Below, piece by piece: positions 1 to 7,956 of a DNA stretch of 21,031 nt. This DNA is from 2-01-FULL-40-42 sp964349415 (GTDB taxonomy: Bacteria; Patescibacteriota; Microgenomatia; UBA1406; GWC2-37-13). The notes under the pieces were generated by a model. That model made no database searches, was not told the origin of the DNA, and worked only from the letters and a program-made list of their open reading frames with translations. Position numbers and translations under genes: made by a program. Numbering within the stretch: the stretch's first letter is position 1; each line of letters opens with the position of its first letter. The DNA lies in NCBI GenBank assembly GCA_964349415.1, contig CAYGGJ010000009.1:1-21031 (forward strand). Reading direction: 5' to 3'.

Positions 1-762
1 CAGAAGAAGAGACTTTATGAGAAAAAGTCTGCCTTTTCAAAAGGTTCAAAAGAAGAAAAAACAGCAGAAGACAAAGTAGATGTTAAGCAAGCACAGACAG
101 AAACCGCAAAAGTTCAAGACAAAGCGGAGGAAAAAAAGGAAAAGAAGATAATAAAAAAGATAAAGGTAAAAGCCCGTGGAAAAAATTATCAAAAAGCGAA
201 AAAACTCGTCGCGGCTGATAAAAAATACACACTTGCCGAAAGTCTCGAGCTTCTCAAAAAAATGAAGTATGCAAAGTTCGATGAAGCTGTAGAGCTTCAC
301 ATGAATCTAAACAAAAAAGGTCTGCGCGGTGAAGTTTCGCTGCCAAATTCAATTGGAAAAGATACGAGAGCGGTTATCGTAAACCAGAAAGTACTTGACG
401 ATATCGAAAACGGGATAATAGCGTTCGATGTTTTGATTGCAGAGCCAAACTTTATGCCTAAATTGGCAAAACACGCGAAGATTCTTGGGCCGCGTGGTCT
501 TATGCCTTCACCAAAAACAGGGACCATCTCAACCAAGCCGGAGGAAGTATTGAAAAAATATACCGGGGGTTTCTTAAAATGGAAATCAGAGGCCGACGCC
601 CCATTGCTTCACCAGATGGTAGGAAGAATTTCATATGACGACAAGAAGATCGCGGCTAATATTAAATCCCTCGTAGAGGCTGTAGGAAAAGCTCAAATTG
701 AAAGTCTGGTTATCAAAACCAGCATGAGTCCTGCAGTAAAGGTTGAGGTAGAAAGCCTTTAA
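1..762 (+). CDS. rplA: 50S ribosomal protein L1 (uL1), 5'-truncated by the window edge
   Basis: L1 forms the mobile L1 stalk of the large subunit and binds 23S rRNA near the E site; it can also repress its own mRNA. The reading frame is open from base 1 with no in-frame start before the Met at 262, so the true start lies left of the window. The first ~60 visible residues are a Lys/Glu-rich low-complexity tail. The L1 domain begins around NYQKAKKLV and continues through YAKFDEAVELHMNL. The signature LGPRGLMPSPKTGT and the C-terminal SMSPAVKVE strand are present. Domain II is short: about 14 residues lie between RAVIV and FDVLIA, where E. coli L1 has about 31. The 162-168 aa open from Met262 would lack the N-terminal helix, so the longer frame is correct. 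The stop abuts the stop of the convergent next gene. Confidence 0.95.
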   Translation, partial: QKKRLYEKKSAFSKGSKEEKTAEDKVDVKQAQTETAKVQDKAEEKKEKKIIKKIKVKARGKNYQKAKKLVAADKKYTLAESLELLKKMKYAKFDEAVELHMNLNKKGLRGEVSLPNSIGKDTRAVIVNQKVLDDIENGIIAFDVLIAEPNFMPKLAKHAKILGPRGLMPSPKTGTISTKPEEVLKKYTGGFLKWKSEADAPLLHQMVGRISYDDKKIAANIKSLVEAVGKAQIESLVIKTSMSPAVKVEVESL

Positions 763-1449
763 TTATTTTCTTCTTAGACCAAATCTTCTTCGCGCAAGCA
801 TCGCTATAGTGTGGGCTGCATCATCAGGAGATAAGTATTTACTTGTTTTGATTACCACATTATAATGATGAGCTTTCTTTGGATCATGGTTGTAGACTTG
901 CTGAATAAATTCCCTGCGTCTTTTATCCGAATCTTCAATAAGCATCTCGGCCTTTGTTTGAGACACGCGTTTGTACTTCATAAGCACATTAACACGGCTT
1001 TTCATCTCTCCAACGACCCTAACCTTTAACGAGTAGGGAAATAGAAAATTAGCGCCACGGCCTACGATTATTGCATTACCTCTGTTCCCGATCTGAGAGA
1101 GAATTTTTACCAGATGCTTTGAATAGCTATTTAAGCTCAAGAATTTCTTTCCGAAAAAATCACTTACAATCTCTTCAACAAGAGGCATTCGGGCCTCATC
1201 TATTTCACGGATAAGTCTCTTTTCAAGGTTGCTTTCTTTGGCGATCTTATCAACGATCTGTTCGTGATAGACTTTCCAGGACCTACCAAGCAGTTTAGCG
1301 ACTTTTTCAGCGATTACGCTTCCTCCGGAACCAAACTCGCGCGAAATAGTTATTAAGGGGGGGTGTTTTTCTTCAGAATCACGTTTGAACAACTCGAAGG
1401 CTCTCGAAAAAGAGAGATTTTTATCAATAAGCTCAAACACCTTCTTCAT
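763..1449 (-). CDS. Cytidylate kinase-like family protein
   Basis: This 228 aa protein matches the cytidylate kinase-like family, P-loop NMP-kinase relatives whose substrates are often unproven. Visible signatures are ITISREFGSGGSVIAEKVA at residues 33-51 (glycine-rich P-loop region), WKVYHEQIVDKIA, IVGRGANFLFP (typical of the family) and an Arg-rich lid region ending in DKRRREFIQQVYNHDP. The C-terminus is basic. These proteins resemble Cmk but lack its full CMP-binding insert, so I do not call it cmk. It is transcribed leftward and converges on rplA with stops directly abutting. A promoter with TTGATT and TAATAT boxes sits just upstream, leaving a leader of at most a few bases. Confidence 0.85.
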   Translation of the reverse strand: MKKVFELIDKNLSFSRAFELFKRDSEEKHPPLITISREFGSGGSVIAEKVAKLLGRSWKVYHEQIVDKIAKESNLEKRLIREIDEARMPLVEEIVSDFFGKKFLSLNSYSKHLVKILSQIGNRGNAIIVGRGANFLFPYSLKVRVVGEMKSRVNVLMKYKRVSQTKAEMLIEDSDKRRREFIQQVYNHDPKKAHHYNVVIKTSKYLSPDDAAHTIAMLARRRFGLRRK

Positions 1450-1459
1450 ACCACCTCTT

Positions 1460-1487
1460 ATATTAGCCGCTCATAGAAAAAAATCAA
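1460..1487 (-). promoter_or_regulatory. Promoter of the cytidylate kinase-like gene
   Basis: On the minus strand, a -35 box TTGATT (1482-1487) and a -10 box TAATAT (1460-1465) are separated by 16 bp. The -10 ends 10 nt before the ATG at 1449, so the transcript would begin about 3 nt before the start codon. A GAGGTGG stretch lies directly against the ATG, too close and too near the predicted 5' end to be a normal ribosome binding site. Confidence 0.5.
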
Positions 1488-1526
1488 GTCCTTCCACATT
1501 GCTCAGGATAAATTGCTTTGGTATCA

Positions 1527-1532
1527 TATAAT
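1527..1532 (+). promoter_or_regulatory. -10 box of the HEPN-motif gene
   Basis: A perfect TATAAT sits four bases before the ATG at 1537. I find no convincing -35 at normal spacing. If used, transcription would begin at or next to the start codon (leaderless). This also argues that the upstream in-frame TTG at 1513 is not the start, because it lies 5' of the -10 box. Confidence 0.45.
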
Positions 1533-1536
1533 TGTG

Positions 1537-2037
1537 ATGCAGGATACTTATGCAGTCTTTTGGAACTATCTCCCACAAGAACAAAAGGACCTTATTCAGC
1601 AAGGAACTTATTTACTAAACGACGTTGTAACAGATCAAAAGTATCAGTTCAAGGACTACTCTTTTGTCGTTTTTCCCTACGCTAAAGCATATGAGGGTTT
1701 TCTAAAGCAACTATTCAGGGATGAGGGATTCATCTCCCATCTTGATTATATCTCTGATCACTACAGACTGGGAAAAATGCTTTCCCCAAATCTCGTAGGG
1801 AGATTGAAGGAACGTTCGCTGTACAGAAAAATCACAGAAAAAAGCTCAAAAGATCTGGCGGACAGAATTTGGAACACTTGGAGAATAGGGCGCAACCAAA
1901 CTTTTCACTACTTTCCCCATAATTTTAAAGCCCTTTCCTTTATTGAAGCAGAGAAGATTATCAATCAGATAATCCGAACTATGGAAGAGGCGTACCAGAA
2001 ATTAAAAGGCATTAGGAAATCTGTTCCGATAGCATAA
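1537..2037 (+). CDS. HEPN-motif protein, putative RNase (RnlA/LsoA-like C-terminal domain)
   Basis: This is a soluble, mostly helical 166 aa protein. The segment FPYAKAYEGFLKQLF (residues 46-60) resembles the first helices of HEPN domains in RnlA/LsoA toxins. Near the C-terminus, RIGRNQTFHYF holds R119-N120-x3-H124, fitting the HEPN ribonuclease motif (Arg, polar residue, 4-6 residues, His). HEPN proteins with this motif are metal-independent endoribonucleases in toxin-antitoxin, abortive-infection and CRISPR systems; activity here is inference. I chose ATG 1537 over TTG 1513 because a TATAAT box lies between them. No antitoxin-like gene is adjacent: the left neighbour is kinase-like and the right one is a cation pump 47 nt downstream. 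Confidence 0.7.
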   Translation: MQDTYAVFWNYLPQEQKDLIQQGTYLLNDVVTDQKYQFKDYSFVVFPYAKAYEGFLKQLFRDEGFISHLDYISDHYRLGKMLSPNLVGRLKERSLYRKITEKSSKDLADRIWNTWRIGRNQTFHYFPHNFKALSFIEAEKIINQIIRTMEEAYQKLKGIRKSVPIA

Positions 2038-2084
2038 TTTCCTGATGTATATTCAATAAATCAGATAGTTTTATAGCTTTTGAT

Positions 2085-4583
2085 ATGGTTAAAGGACTTA
2101 CCCCAGAACAGGTAATACAAAAACAAAAAGAATTCGGACCCAATCTCATTGAAGGCCGTCGCAAGAAGACATTCGCCGCAAAGTTATTTGAACAGTTTAA
2201 CAACTTTTTGGTACTTATGCTTCTCACCGCCGCCGGAGTATCTGCGTATTTAGGGCACACAGTAGATGCCGCGCTTATCACTGCAATTGTTTTTCTTAAC
2301 GCCACCTTCGGTTTATACCAAGAGCAAAAAGCCGAAGAATCCATAGAGCTTCTCAAAAAAATGTCTGCAACTAAAACAAGAGTAATAAGAAACGGGAAAG
2401 AGCAGGAGATAGAGAGTAGCCAGCTGGTACCCGATGATATTGTCGTAGTTGAGGAGGGGTCTAAAATTCCTGCAGACGGAATAATAATTGAGACCATGCA
2501 TTTTGAACTTAATGAATCTGCATTAACCGGAGAATCTCTTCCGTTGGTAAAGACGGTAGACGATGAGGTCTTTATGGGTACGATAGTTGCAAAAGGACGC
2601 GCCTTTATAAAAATCTCAAAAATCGGGATGAATACCCAATTTGGGAAAATTACAGAGAGATTGGAAGAGATAGATATAGGTAAAAGCCCGCTTCAAAAAA
2701 AATTAATATCCCTTTCTCGCATAATTGGAATCGTGGGTATTATCATGTCACTTGGAATATTTGGCTTATCCTTTATGGTAGGACTCTCGCAATATCAAGC
2801 CTTTCTCCTTGCGGTCTCTCTTGCAGTTGCCATAGTTCCGGAAGGATTACCTGCAGTAATGACGATGACTCTGGCGATTGGAGTAAGAGAGATGTCCAAA
2901 AAAAACGCGATCGTGAGAAAACTACCCTCTATAGAGACTCTTGGAAATGTAACTCTTGTGGCTACAGATAAGACCGGAACCATTACGTCCAATAAAATGG
3001 TTATTGAGCAAATATTTACGGACGGAATTATTACTGACCCAGACCAAGCGATGGAAAAAAATAGCCTACATCATCATTTACTTATAGACGGGATACTCTG
3101 CTCAACGGCCTCATTGGTACAGATTCACGATCATGGATCATTCGACGTGTTGGGTGATCCCACTGAAGGAGCAGTGCTTCTTACCGCACAAAGGGTAGGT
3201 TTTGATATCAAAAAAATTCGTTCTGAATGGCAGACGATCGATGAATACGCCTTTGATTCCCAGACCAAAAGAATGGCAGTAAAAGTAATGAAAAATAATA
3301 GGATTGCGACTTATGTAAAAGGTTCTCCAGAATCTATTATCTCGATTTCTACATTGACTCAAAGCCAGAAAAAAGCAGTGGAGAGGTTAATAAATCAGTG
3401 GGGTGAAAAAGGATACCGTTTACTGGCGTTTGCAATGAGTGAGGACAAGGATAGGAAGAAAATAAGTTTTGACAAAAAGTATACATTTTTAGGCATGGTA
3501 GCAATTCATGACCCGCTCCGTCCCGAAGTAAAAGAAGCCCTCCAGAAGGCATCAGAAATGGGTATTGGAGTTGTAATGATAACAGGAGACAATGAAAAAA
3601 CAGCAGAAGCAATCGGAACTGAAGCGGGGCTTATTAGAGAAGGCGATGAAATAATGTTGGGTTCGCAACTTTCTCAATACTCAGATGAGGAGCTTATGAA
3701 ACTGCTTCCGAAAGTAAAGATTTTCGCCCGCACCACACCTCTTGATAAAGACAGAATTGTCGCTCTTTTTCAGAAGATGGGACATATCGTGGCGGTCACC
3801 GGAGACGGCGTAAATGATGCAATTGCACTCAAAAGGGCAGATGTAGGTATAGCGATGGGAAGGGTAGGGACAGATGTAGCAAGGGAAACTGCTGATATTG
3901 TCCTTGCCGATGACAATTTTGCTTCAATAATCAAAGCGATTCTGGAAGGACGGGGCATCGTCAAAAAACTCAAAAACGCAGTGGTTTACCTTCTCTCTAC
4001 CAATTTTGGAGAGGTTTTAGCACTTACAATAGGATTGGCAATCGGGATACCCGAAATACTAACAGCAATTCAATTATTGTTTATAAATTTGGTTGGGGAT
4101 GGTATGCCGGCTCTTGCTCTTGCCTTTTCTCCGAAGCAGGAAGATGAGTTAAAATCTCCGTCACAACAAAATTTAAGCCTCATCGATCGGTATGAGCGCT
4201 GGTTTATCATCATCGTAGGTGCAACGAGCGCTTTTTTGGTTCTTGCCGGCTACTTTATTTTCAGGCAATTTTCAGCTTCGACCGCGCAAACAATTGCATT
4301 TTCCGTACTTGCGATGATTCAGTCGTTCGTGTTTATAGACCTGTGGGTATCGCACGGTCTAATTAGGAAAAACATAAGGAGCTTCACGAACCCGATATTT
4401 TTAATTGCTTTCTTTATACCCATTATGCTTATTTTTGCAATTACCAGTAACTCGGTATTGGCAAAAGTATTTGAAACAAGCGTCCTTACTTTTGACAAAT
4501 TTCTGCAGGCGCTGGGATTGTCAGCTCTTGCGCTTATCGGAGTAAAACTTGTTAAAATAGTTTCTTCTAAAAAAAGCGTATGA
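2085..4583 (+). CDS. P2-type cation-transporting ATPase (Ca2+-like)
   Basis: This 832 aa integral membrane pump couples ATP hydrolysis to cation export. The order is standard: an N-terminal cation-ATPase domain, M1-M2 (about 40-80), the actuator loop with LTGES (147-151), M3-M4 with VPEGLPA (251-257), the phosphorylation site DKTGT (Asp295), nucleotide-binding KGSPE (412-416), MITGDN (498-503), TGDGVND (572-578), and a six-helix C-terminal block. The ion-site pattern resembles SERCA: Glu in PEGLP, Asn640/Glu643 in M5, and Asn668/Asp672 in M6. Gly671 replaces the Thr that precedes that Asp in SERCA. Ca2+ is therefore likeliest; Na+ or Mn2+ cannot be excluded. The stop overlaps the next ATG in an ATGA, indicating translational coupling. 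Confidence 0.93.
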   Translation: MVKGLTPEQVIQKQKEFGPNLIEGRRKKTFAAKLFEQFNNFLVLMLLTAAGVSAYLGHTVDAALITAIVFLNATFGLYQEQKAEESIELLKKMSATKTRVIRNGKEQEIESSQLVPDDIVVVEEGSKIPADGIIIETMHFELNESALTGESLPLVKTVDDEVFMGTIVAKGRAFIKISKIGMNTQFGKITERLEEIDIGKSPLQKKLISLSRIIGIVGIIMSLGIFGLSFMVGLSQYQAFLLAVSLAVAIVPEGLPAVMTMTLAIGVREMSKKNAIVRKLPSIETLGNVTLVATDKTGTITSNKMVIEQIFTDGIITDPDQAMEKNSLHHHLLIDGILCSTASLVQIHDHGSFDVLGDPTEGAVLLTAQRVGFDIKKIRSEWQTIDEYAFDSQTKRMAVKVMKNNRIATYVKGSPESIISISTLTQSQKKAVERLINQWGEKGYRLLAFAMSEDKDRKKISFDKKYTFLGMVAIHDPLRPEVKEALQKASEMGIGVVMITGDNEKTAEAIGTEAGLIREGDEIMLGSQLSQYSDEELMKLLPKVKIFARTTPLDKDRIVALFQKMGHIVAVTGDGVNDAIALKRADVGIAMGRVGTDVARETADIVLADDNFASIIKAILEGRGIVKKLKNAVVYLLSTNFGEVLALTIGLAIGIPEILTAIQLLFINLVGDGMPALALAFSPKQEDELKSPSQQNLSLIDRYERWFIIIVGATSAFLVLAGYFIFRQFSASTAQTIAFSVLAMIQSFVFIDLWVSHGLIRKNIRSFTNPIFLIAFFIPIMLIFAITSNSVLAKVFETSVLTFDKFLQALGLSALALIGVKLVKIVSSKKSV

Positions 4584-5233
4584 AAGCTTATTTCGTAAGA
4601 CACGGAGAAAGTGAACAGAACAGTATGGGAGTCCATCAGTCCGGACAGACTCCCTTGTCAGAAACCGGTCAAAAACAAGCGCGTATTTTAGCCAACCGTT
4701 TCAGGGAAATTCCTGTAGACAGAATTATTGCAAGCGACTACATCCGTGCTAAACAAACCGCAGAAGCAATAGCCCAAACAACAGGCAAGGATATCGTCTT
4801 TACACCCTTGCTGCGTGAAAGGAAACGCCCGTCAGAGCTAATAGGGATTCCATATAAGAGCAATGAGTCAGCTAAGTTTTATAGACTGTTGATAAAAAAC
4901 CGTATGGACCCCTCATATCACTTTTCTGATGAGGAGAACTTCTTTGATGCAGTTAAAAGAGCAAAAAAATTTATTAAGCTCTTGGAGACTTATAAAGAAA
5001 AAAATACTGCGGTCGTTTCGCATGGGGCTTTTATTAAATTCATCCTCGCAGTTTTGATTTATGGCGACAAACTTAATCCGGATATATATGATCCTTTTTA
5101 TATGTTTTTTGTATCCAAAAATACAGGGATAACCCTCTGCGAGAAGAGAGCGGGAGAGTTTGGGGAGGACCATGGAAAAACAGGTACAAGATGGCATATA
5201 GTTACCTGGAACGATCATGCACATTTAGGATAA
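4580..5233 (+). CDS. Histidine phosphatase (phosphoglycerate mutase-like) family protein
   Basis: This 217 aa cytoplasmic protein belongs to the histidine phosphatase superfamily, which forms a phosphohistidine intermediate. The catalytic RHG motif is residues 7-9 (FVRHGESEQN). The second Arg lies in SDYIRAKQTA (Arg56), a Glu is in LLRERKRP (Glu80), and the second catalytic His is in VVSHGAFIKF (His148). The residues after RHG do not identify a glycolytic mutase, so the substrate is unknown. The ATG overlaps the TGA of the ATPase gene by four bases, and the membrane-protein gene follows after four bases. The three genes are therefore almost certainly one operon. Confidence 0.88.
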   Translation: MKAYFVRHGESEQNSMGVHQSGQTPLSETGQKQARILANRFREIPVDRIIASDYIRAKQTAEAIAQTTGKDIVFTPLLRERKRPSELIGIPYKSNESAKFYRLLIKNRMDPSYHFSDEENFFDAVKRAKKFIKLLETYKEKNTAVVSHGAFIKFILAVLIYGDKLNPDIYDPFYMFFVSKNTGITLCEKRAGEFGEDHGKTGTRWHIVTWNDHAHLG

Positions 5234-5237
5234 AACT

Positions 5238-6086
5238 ATGAAACAGCAAAAAGACTCAGTTTTTATAACCCAGCTTTTACCTATTTTACTTACCGTGGTG
5301 ATATTTTTATTCCTCACAACCATTACCTATGCAGCAATATATGTCCTCAATAGATTTGTCGGAAGAGGTGATGATATCCTTACCAAAGTCCGTTTTTATG
5401 ATGTTTTGGTCGGCTTAACTATTTATCTAAAGACTTCCGTTGACTTCGGAATACTAATCGGTAATTTGATGACTAAATACAACCATTGGCGTGACAGAAT
5501 AGCTATTGAGATCGGGACAGCGCTGGGGAACGGTGCGGGTACGATTATAATTTTGAGCATTTGGGATTATTTCCGAACAGTGAAATGGCTTTTAGTACTC
5601 ATGATTGTAATTGCTTCACTAGTCTTGTTTAAGCTCGCAGAGGAGGGATTAGATCACGCAAAAGAAAAAGAGAAAGACCTGCCAAGTAGTTTCAGAAAAC
5701 TATTGTATAGTTTTGAAAAAATCATACTGGGTCTCAATAAGGCATTGAGCCCCGTTATGTCAAAATTAGTTCCCAATATAAGTATGAGGCCAAAACCCAA
5801 CCTTACTTTTTGGGGATTGTTCAGTGTTGCCTTCACGGTCCCATTTATTCTGGGACTGGATGACTTTGCGGGATACGTTCCTCTTTTCAGCGTTGTTAAC
5901 GTTTTTGGTTTCGCGGTAGGAGTGTATTTCGGCCACATGGTCTTAAATATGGCACTCTATTTGTCTCCCAAGAAAACCATCCAAATCGTTAAAAACCCTT
6001 ATATTTCTTTTGCCGGGAGTGTAGCGTTTGTGGGTATTGCTCTTTGGGGTCTCTTTGAGGCATTTAAACTAGCTTTCATCCACTAA
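5238..6086 (+). CDS. Membrane protein, CadD/LysE-superfamily-like transporter
   Basis: This 282 aa protein has about six hydrophobic segments and a charged cytoplasmic linker near residues 136-160 (HAKEKEKDL). Two acidic intramembrane motifs sit at equivalent places in the two halves: KTSVDFGILIGN (65-76) and LGLDDFAGYVPLF (205-217). The second resembles the GGDNIGxYxPLF motif of CadD-type cation transporters, and the first resembles their N-terminal ATSxD motif. This two-repeat layout is typical of the LysE superfamily (CadD, MntP, TerC and relatives). I infer a divalent cation or small-solute exporter, supported by the upstream cation ATPase, but this is a motif-level resemblance only. Its 3' end overlaps the convergent transketolase gene by 11 bp. 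Confidence 0.6.
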   Translation: MKQQKDSVFITQLLPILLTVVIFLFLTTITYAAIYVLNRFVGRGDDILTKVRFYDVLVGLTIYLKTSVDFGILIGNLMTKYNHWRDRIAIEIGTALGNGAGTIIILSIWDYFRTVKWLLVLMIVIASLVLFKLAEEGLDHAKEKEKDLPSSFRKLLYSFEKIILGLNKALSPVMSKLVPNISMRPKPNLTFWGLFSVAFTVPFILGLDDFAGYVPLFSVVNVFGFAVGVYFGHMVLNMALYLSPKKTIQIVKNPYISFAGSVAFVGIALWGLFEAFKLAFIH

Positions 6087-7932
6087 GATCTTTTATAGCC
6101 TTTATTATTGCAACTGCGTCGATTTCTTCATAAGACCGGAGTTCTTCGGGAGTTCCCGACCGGGGGATTTTAGACACACATAGATGAGCGTAAGAGTCTA
6201 TTTTTACGCCTTTTTCTATTAAGGCAGATAATACCGAGTCACCGAGTCCGTTATATGCATAATGATCTTCAACTACGACTACCTTCTTGGTCTTTTCGGC
6301 AAGTCTAGCCACCGTTTCCATATCCATTGGTTTTACTGAGTAAAGATCCACCACTGCGACCGATATATTTTCTCCCTTTAATTGTTTTTGGGCTTCAATT
6401 GCTTCATGTACGGTCACTCCCATTGCAAATATTACAGCAACATCACTTTCTGCCTCAATAAGAACTTTTGATCCGCCGATTGAAAACTTTTCATCTACTT
6501 TATAGATTACCGGAGTAGGGTTCCGCATCGTTCTCAGATAAGCCAGTCCGTCAATCTTTACCATCTCTTCCACTAATTTTGCCGTAGAAACCGCATCTGA
6601 GGGGACAAGGACGGTATTTTTTGGGATGACGAGCATCATGGCGAGATCTTCAAGTCCCATCTGAGATGGACCGTCCTGACCAATAGATACGCCGGAATGT
6701 GACCCTACAAATTTTAGATTTGATTCAGAATATCTAGCCATTCTTACCTGATCAAAAGCCCTTGTGAAAAAAGCAGCAAAGGTTGAAGCAAATGGATGAA
6801 ATCCAACCTTAGAAAGTCCTACTCCTGCTGAAACCATGTTTTGTTCGGCGATAAACATCTCAAAATATCGGTCAGGAAATGCATCCTTAAATTTTTGAGA
6901 GAGTGTGGAGTTGGACACTTCACCGTCCAAAGATACTAGGTTTGGATTGTTTTGGCCTACTAGCGTAAGTGTCTCTCCGTATGCTTGACGTGTTGAAACT
7001 TGTTGACCGATTTCATACGAAGTCTTATTGACACCACCACCACTTTTTGTTTGCGATGTGGGTTCTCGATTCTCGGATTTTGCAATTTCCCCTCTTAATT
7101 CCGGATTTATCTCCCCAAGTTCTTTTAGCGCTTCCTCTAACTTGTCTTTGGGGACCGGTATTCCATGCCATCCCTCTTGATCCTCAAGAAATGAGACCCC
7201 TTTTCCCTTAACAGTCTTTGCTATGATCATTGCGGGCCTTTTATTTTTAAAAGAAAGAGCCTTCTGATAGGCTCCTTCAACTCGTTTTATATCATGCCCA
7301 TCTTCTACTACGACCGTATTCCAGCCAAAAGAAGAAGCACGTTTTTCGTACGTTTGGATATCCCATCCAAGCATAGTTTCTCTACTTTGACCAAGACGGT
7401 TTACATCAACGATCCCGATCAGATTTTCCAGCTTATAATATGATCCAACCTGCAGCGCTTCGTAGTTTTGACCTTCGGCAAACTCACTATCGCCCAATAA
7501 AACGAACACATTCGGGGGATTTTTAAACTTTTTGCTCAAACCCAGCGCCATTCCAAGACCAATCGAAAGGCCTTGTCCTAAAGAACCGGTCGCAACATCC
7601 GCATAAGGAAATTCTATAGTAGGATGGCCTTGAAGTTGTGAGTCAAACTTCCGCAGTTTTAAAAGATCCTTTTGCGTCAACGCGCCGGCAACTTGATAAA
7701 GGGAGTAGAGAAGAGGGGAGGCGTGTCCTTTTGAAAGGATAAATCGGTCGTTCTCCAATGATTTAGGATTTTCAATATCTGATTTAAAATATCCTCCAAA
7801 AAAGAGCGTCGCCATGAGCTCAACTGCAGATAAGGCCGAAGTCGCATGGCCCGAGCCGGCTTCCGTAGTAGAAGTTATGATATCGTATCGGATTAGTTTG
7901 CAAAGCTCTTGTAAATCATTTACTGAAATCAT
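6076..7932 (-). CDS. tkt: Transketolase, full-length, animal-like short type
   Basis: Transketolase moves two-carbon ketol units between sugar phosphates in the non-oxidative pentose phosphate pathway, using thiamine diphosphate. At about 618 aa it is a single full-length chain, not the split form of some archaea and bacteria. Visible features are KGHASPLLYSLY, the cofactor site from GDSEFAEGQNYEAL to VNRLGQS, the catalytic Glu in FIAEQNMVS, the STFAAFFTRAFDQVRMA segment and SHSGVSIGQDGPSQM. Many of these read much like human TKT. I chose ATG 7932, not the upstream Met at 7971, because the predicted -10 box (7942-7947) lies between them and the conserved domain starts just after. It diverges from the GGDEF gene. 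Confidence 0.95.
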   Translation of the reverse strand: MISVNDLQELCKLIRYDIITSTTEAGSGHATSALSAVELMATLFFGGYFKSDIENPKSLENDRFILSKGHASPLLYSLYQVAGALTQKDLLKLRKFDSQLQGHPTIEFPYADVATGSLGQGLSIGLGMALGLSKKFKNPPNVFVLLGDSEFAEGQNYEALQVGSYYKLENLIGIVDVNRLGQSRETMLGWDIQTYEKRASSFGWNTVVVEDGHDIKRVEGAYQKALSFKNKRPAMIIAKTVKGKGVSFLEDQEGWHGIPVPKDKLEEALKELGEINPELRGEIAKSENREPTSQTKSGGGVNKTSYEIGQQVSTRQAYGETLTLVGQNNPNLVSLDGEVSNSTLSQKFKDAFPDRYFEMFIAEQNMVSAGVGLSKVGFHPFASTFAAFFTRAFDQVRMARYSESNLKFVGSHSGVSIGQDGPSQMGLEDLAMMLVIPKNTVLVPSDAVSTAKLVEEMVKIDGLAYLRTMRNPTPVIYKVDEKFSIGGSKVLIEAESDVAVIFAMGVTVHEAIEAQKQLKGENISVAVVDLYSVKPMDMETVARLAEKTKKVVVVEDHYAYNGLGDSVLSALIEKGVKIDSYAHLCVSKIPRSGTPEELRSYEEIDAVAIIKAIKDLSG

Positions 7933-7941
7933 ATTAAAAAG

Positions 7942-7951
7942 ATTATATAAT
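7942..7951. promoter_or_regulatory. Palindromic double -10 box between tkt and the GGDEF gene
   Basis: The ten bases ATTATATAAT are their own reverse complement, so each strand carries a perfect TATAAT. On the plus strand the box is 7946-7951, with a -35-like CTGAAA at 7923-7928 (17 bp spacer). On the minus strand it is 7942-7947 and ends nine bases before the tkt ATG, with no clear -35. The two polymerase sites overlap and should exclude each other. Confidence 0.5.
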
Positions 7952-7956
7952 GTTTG

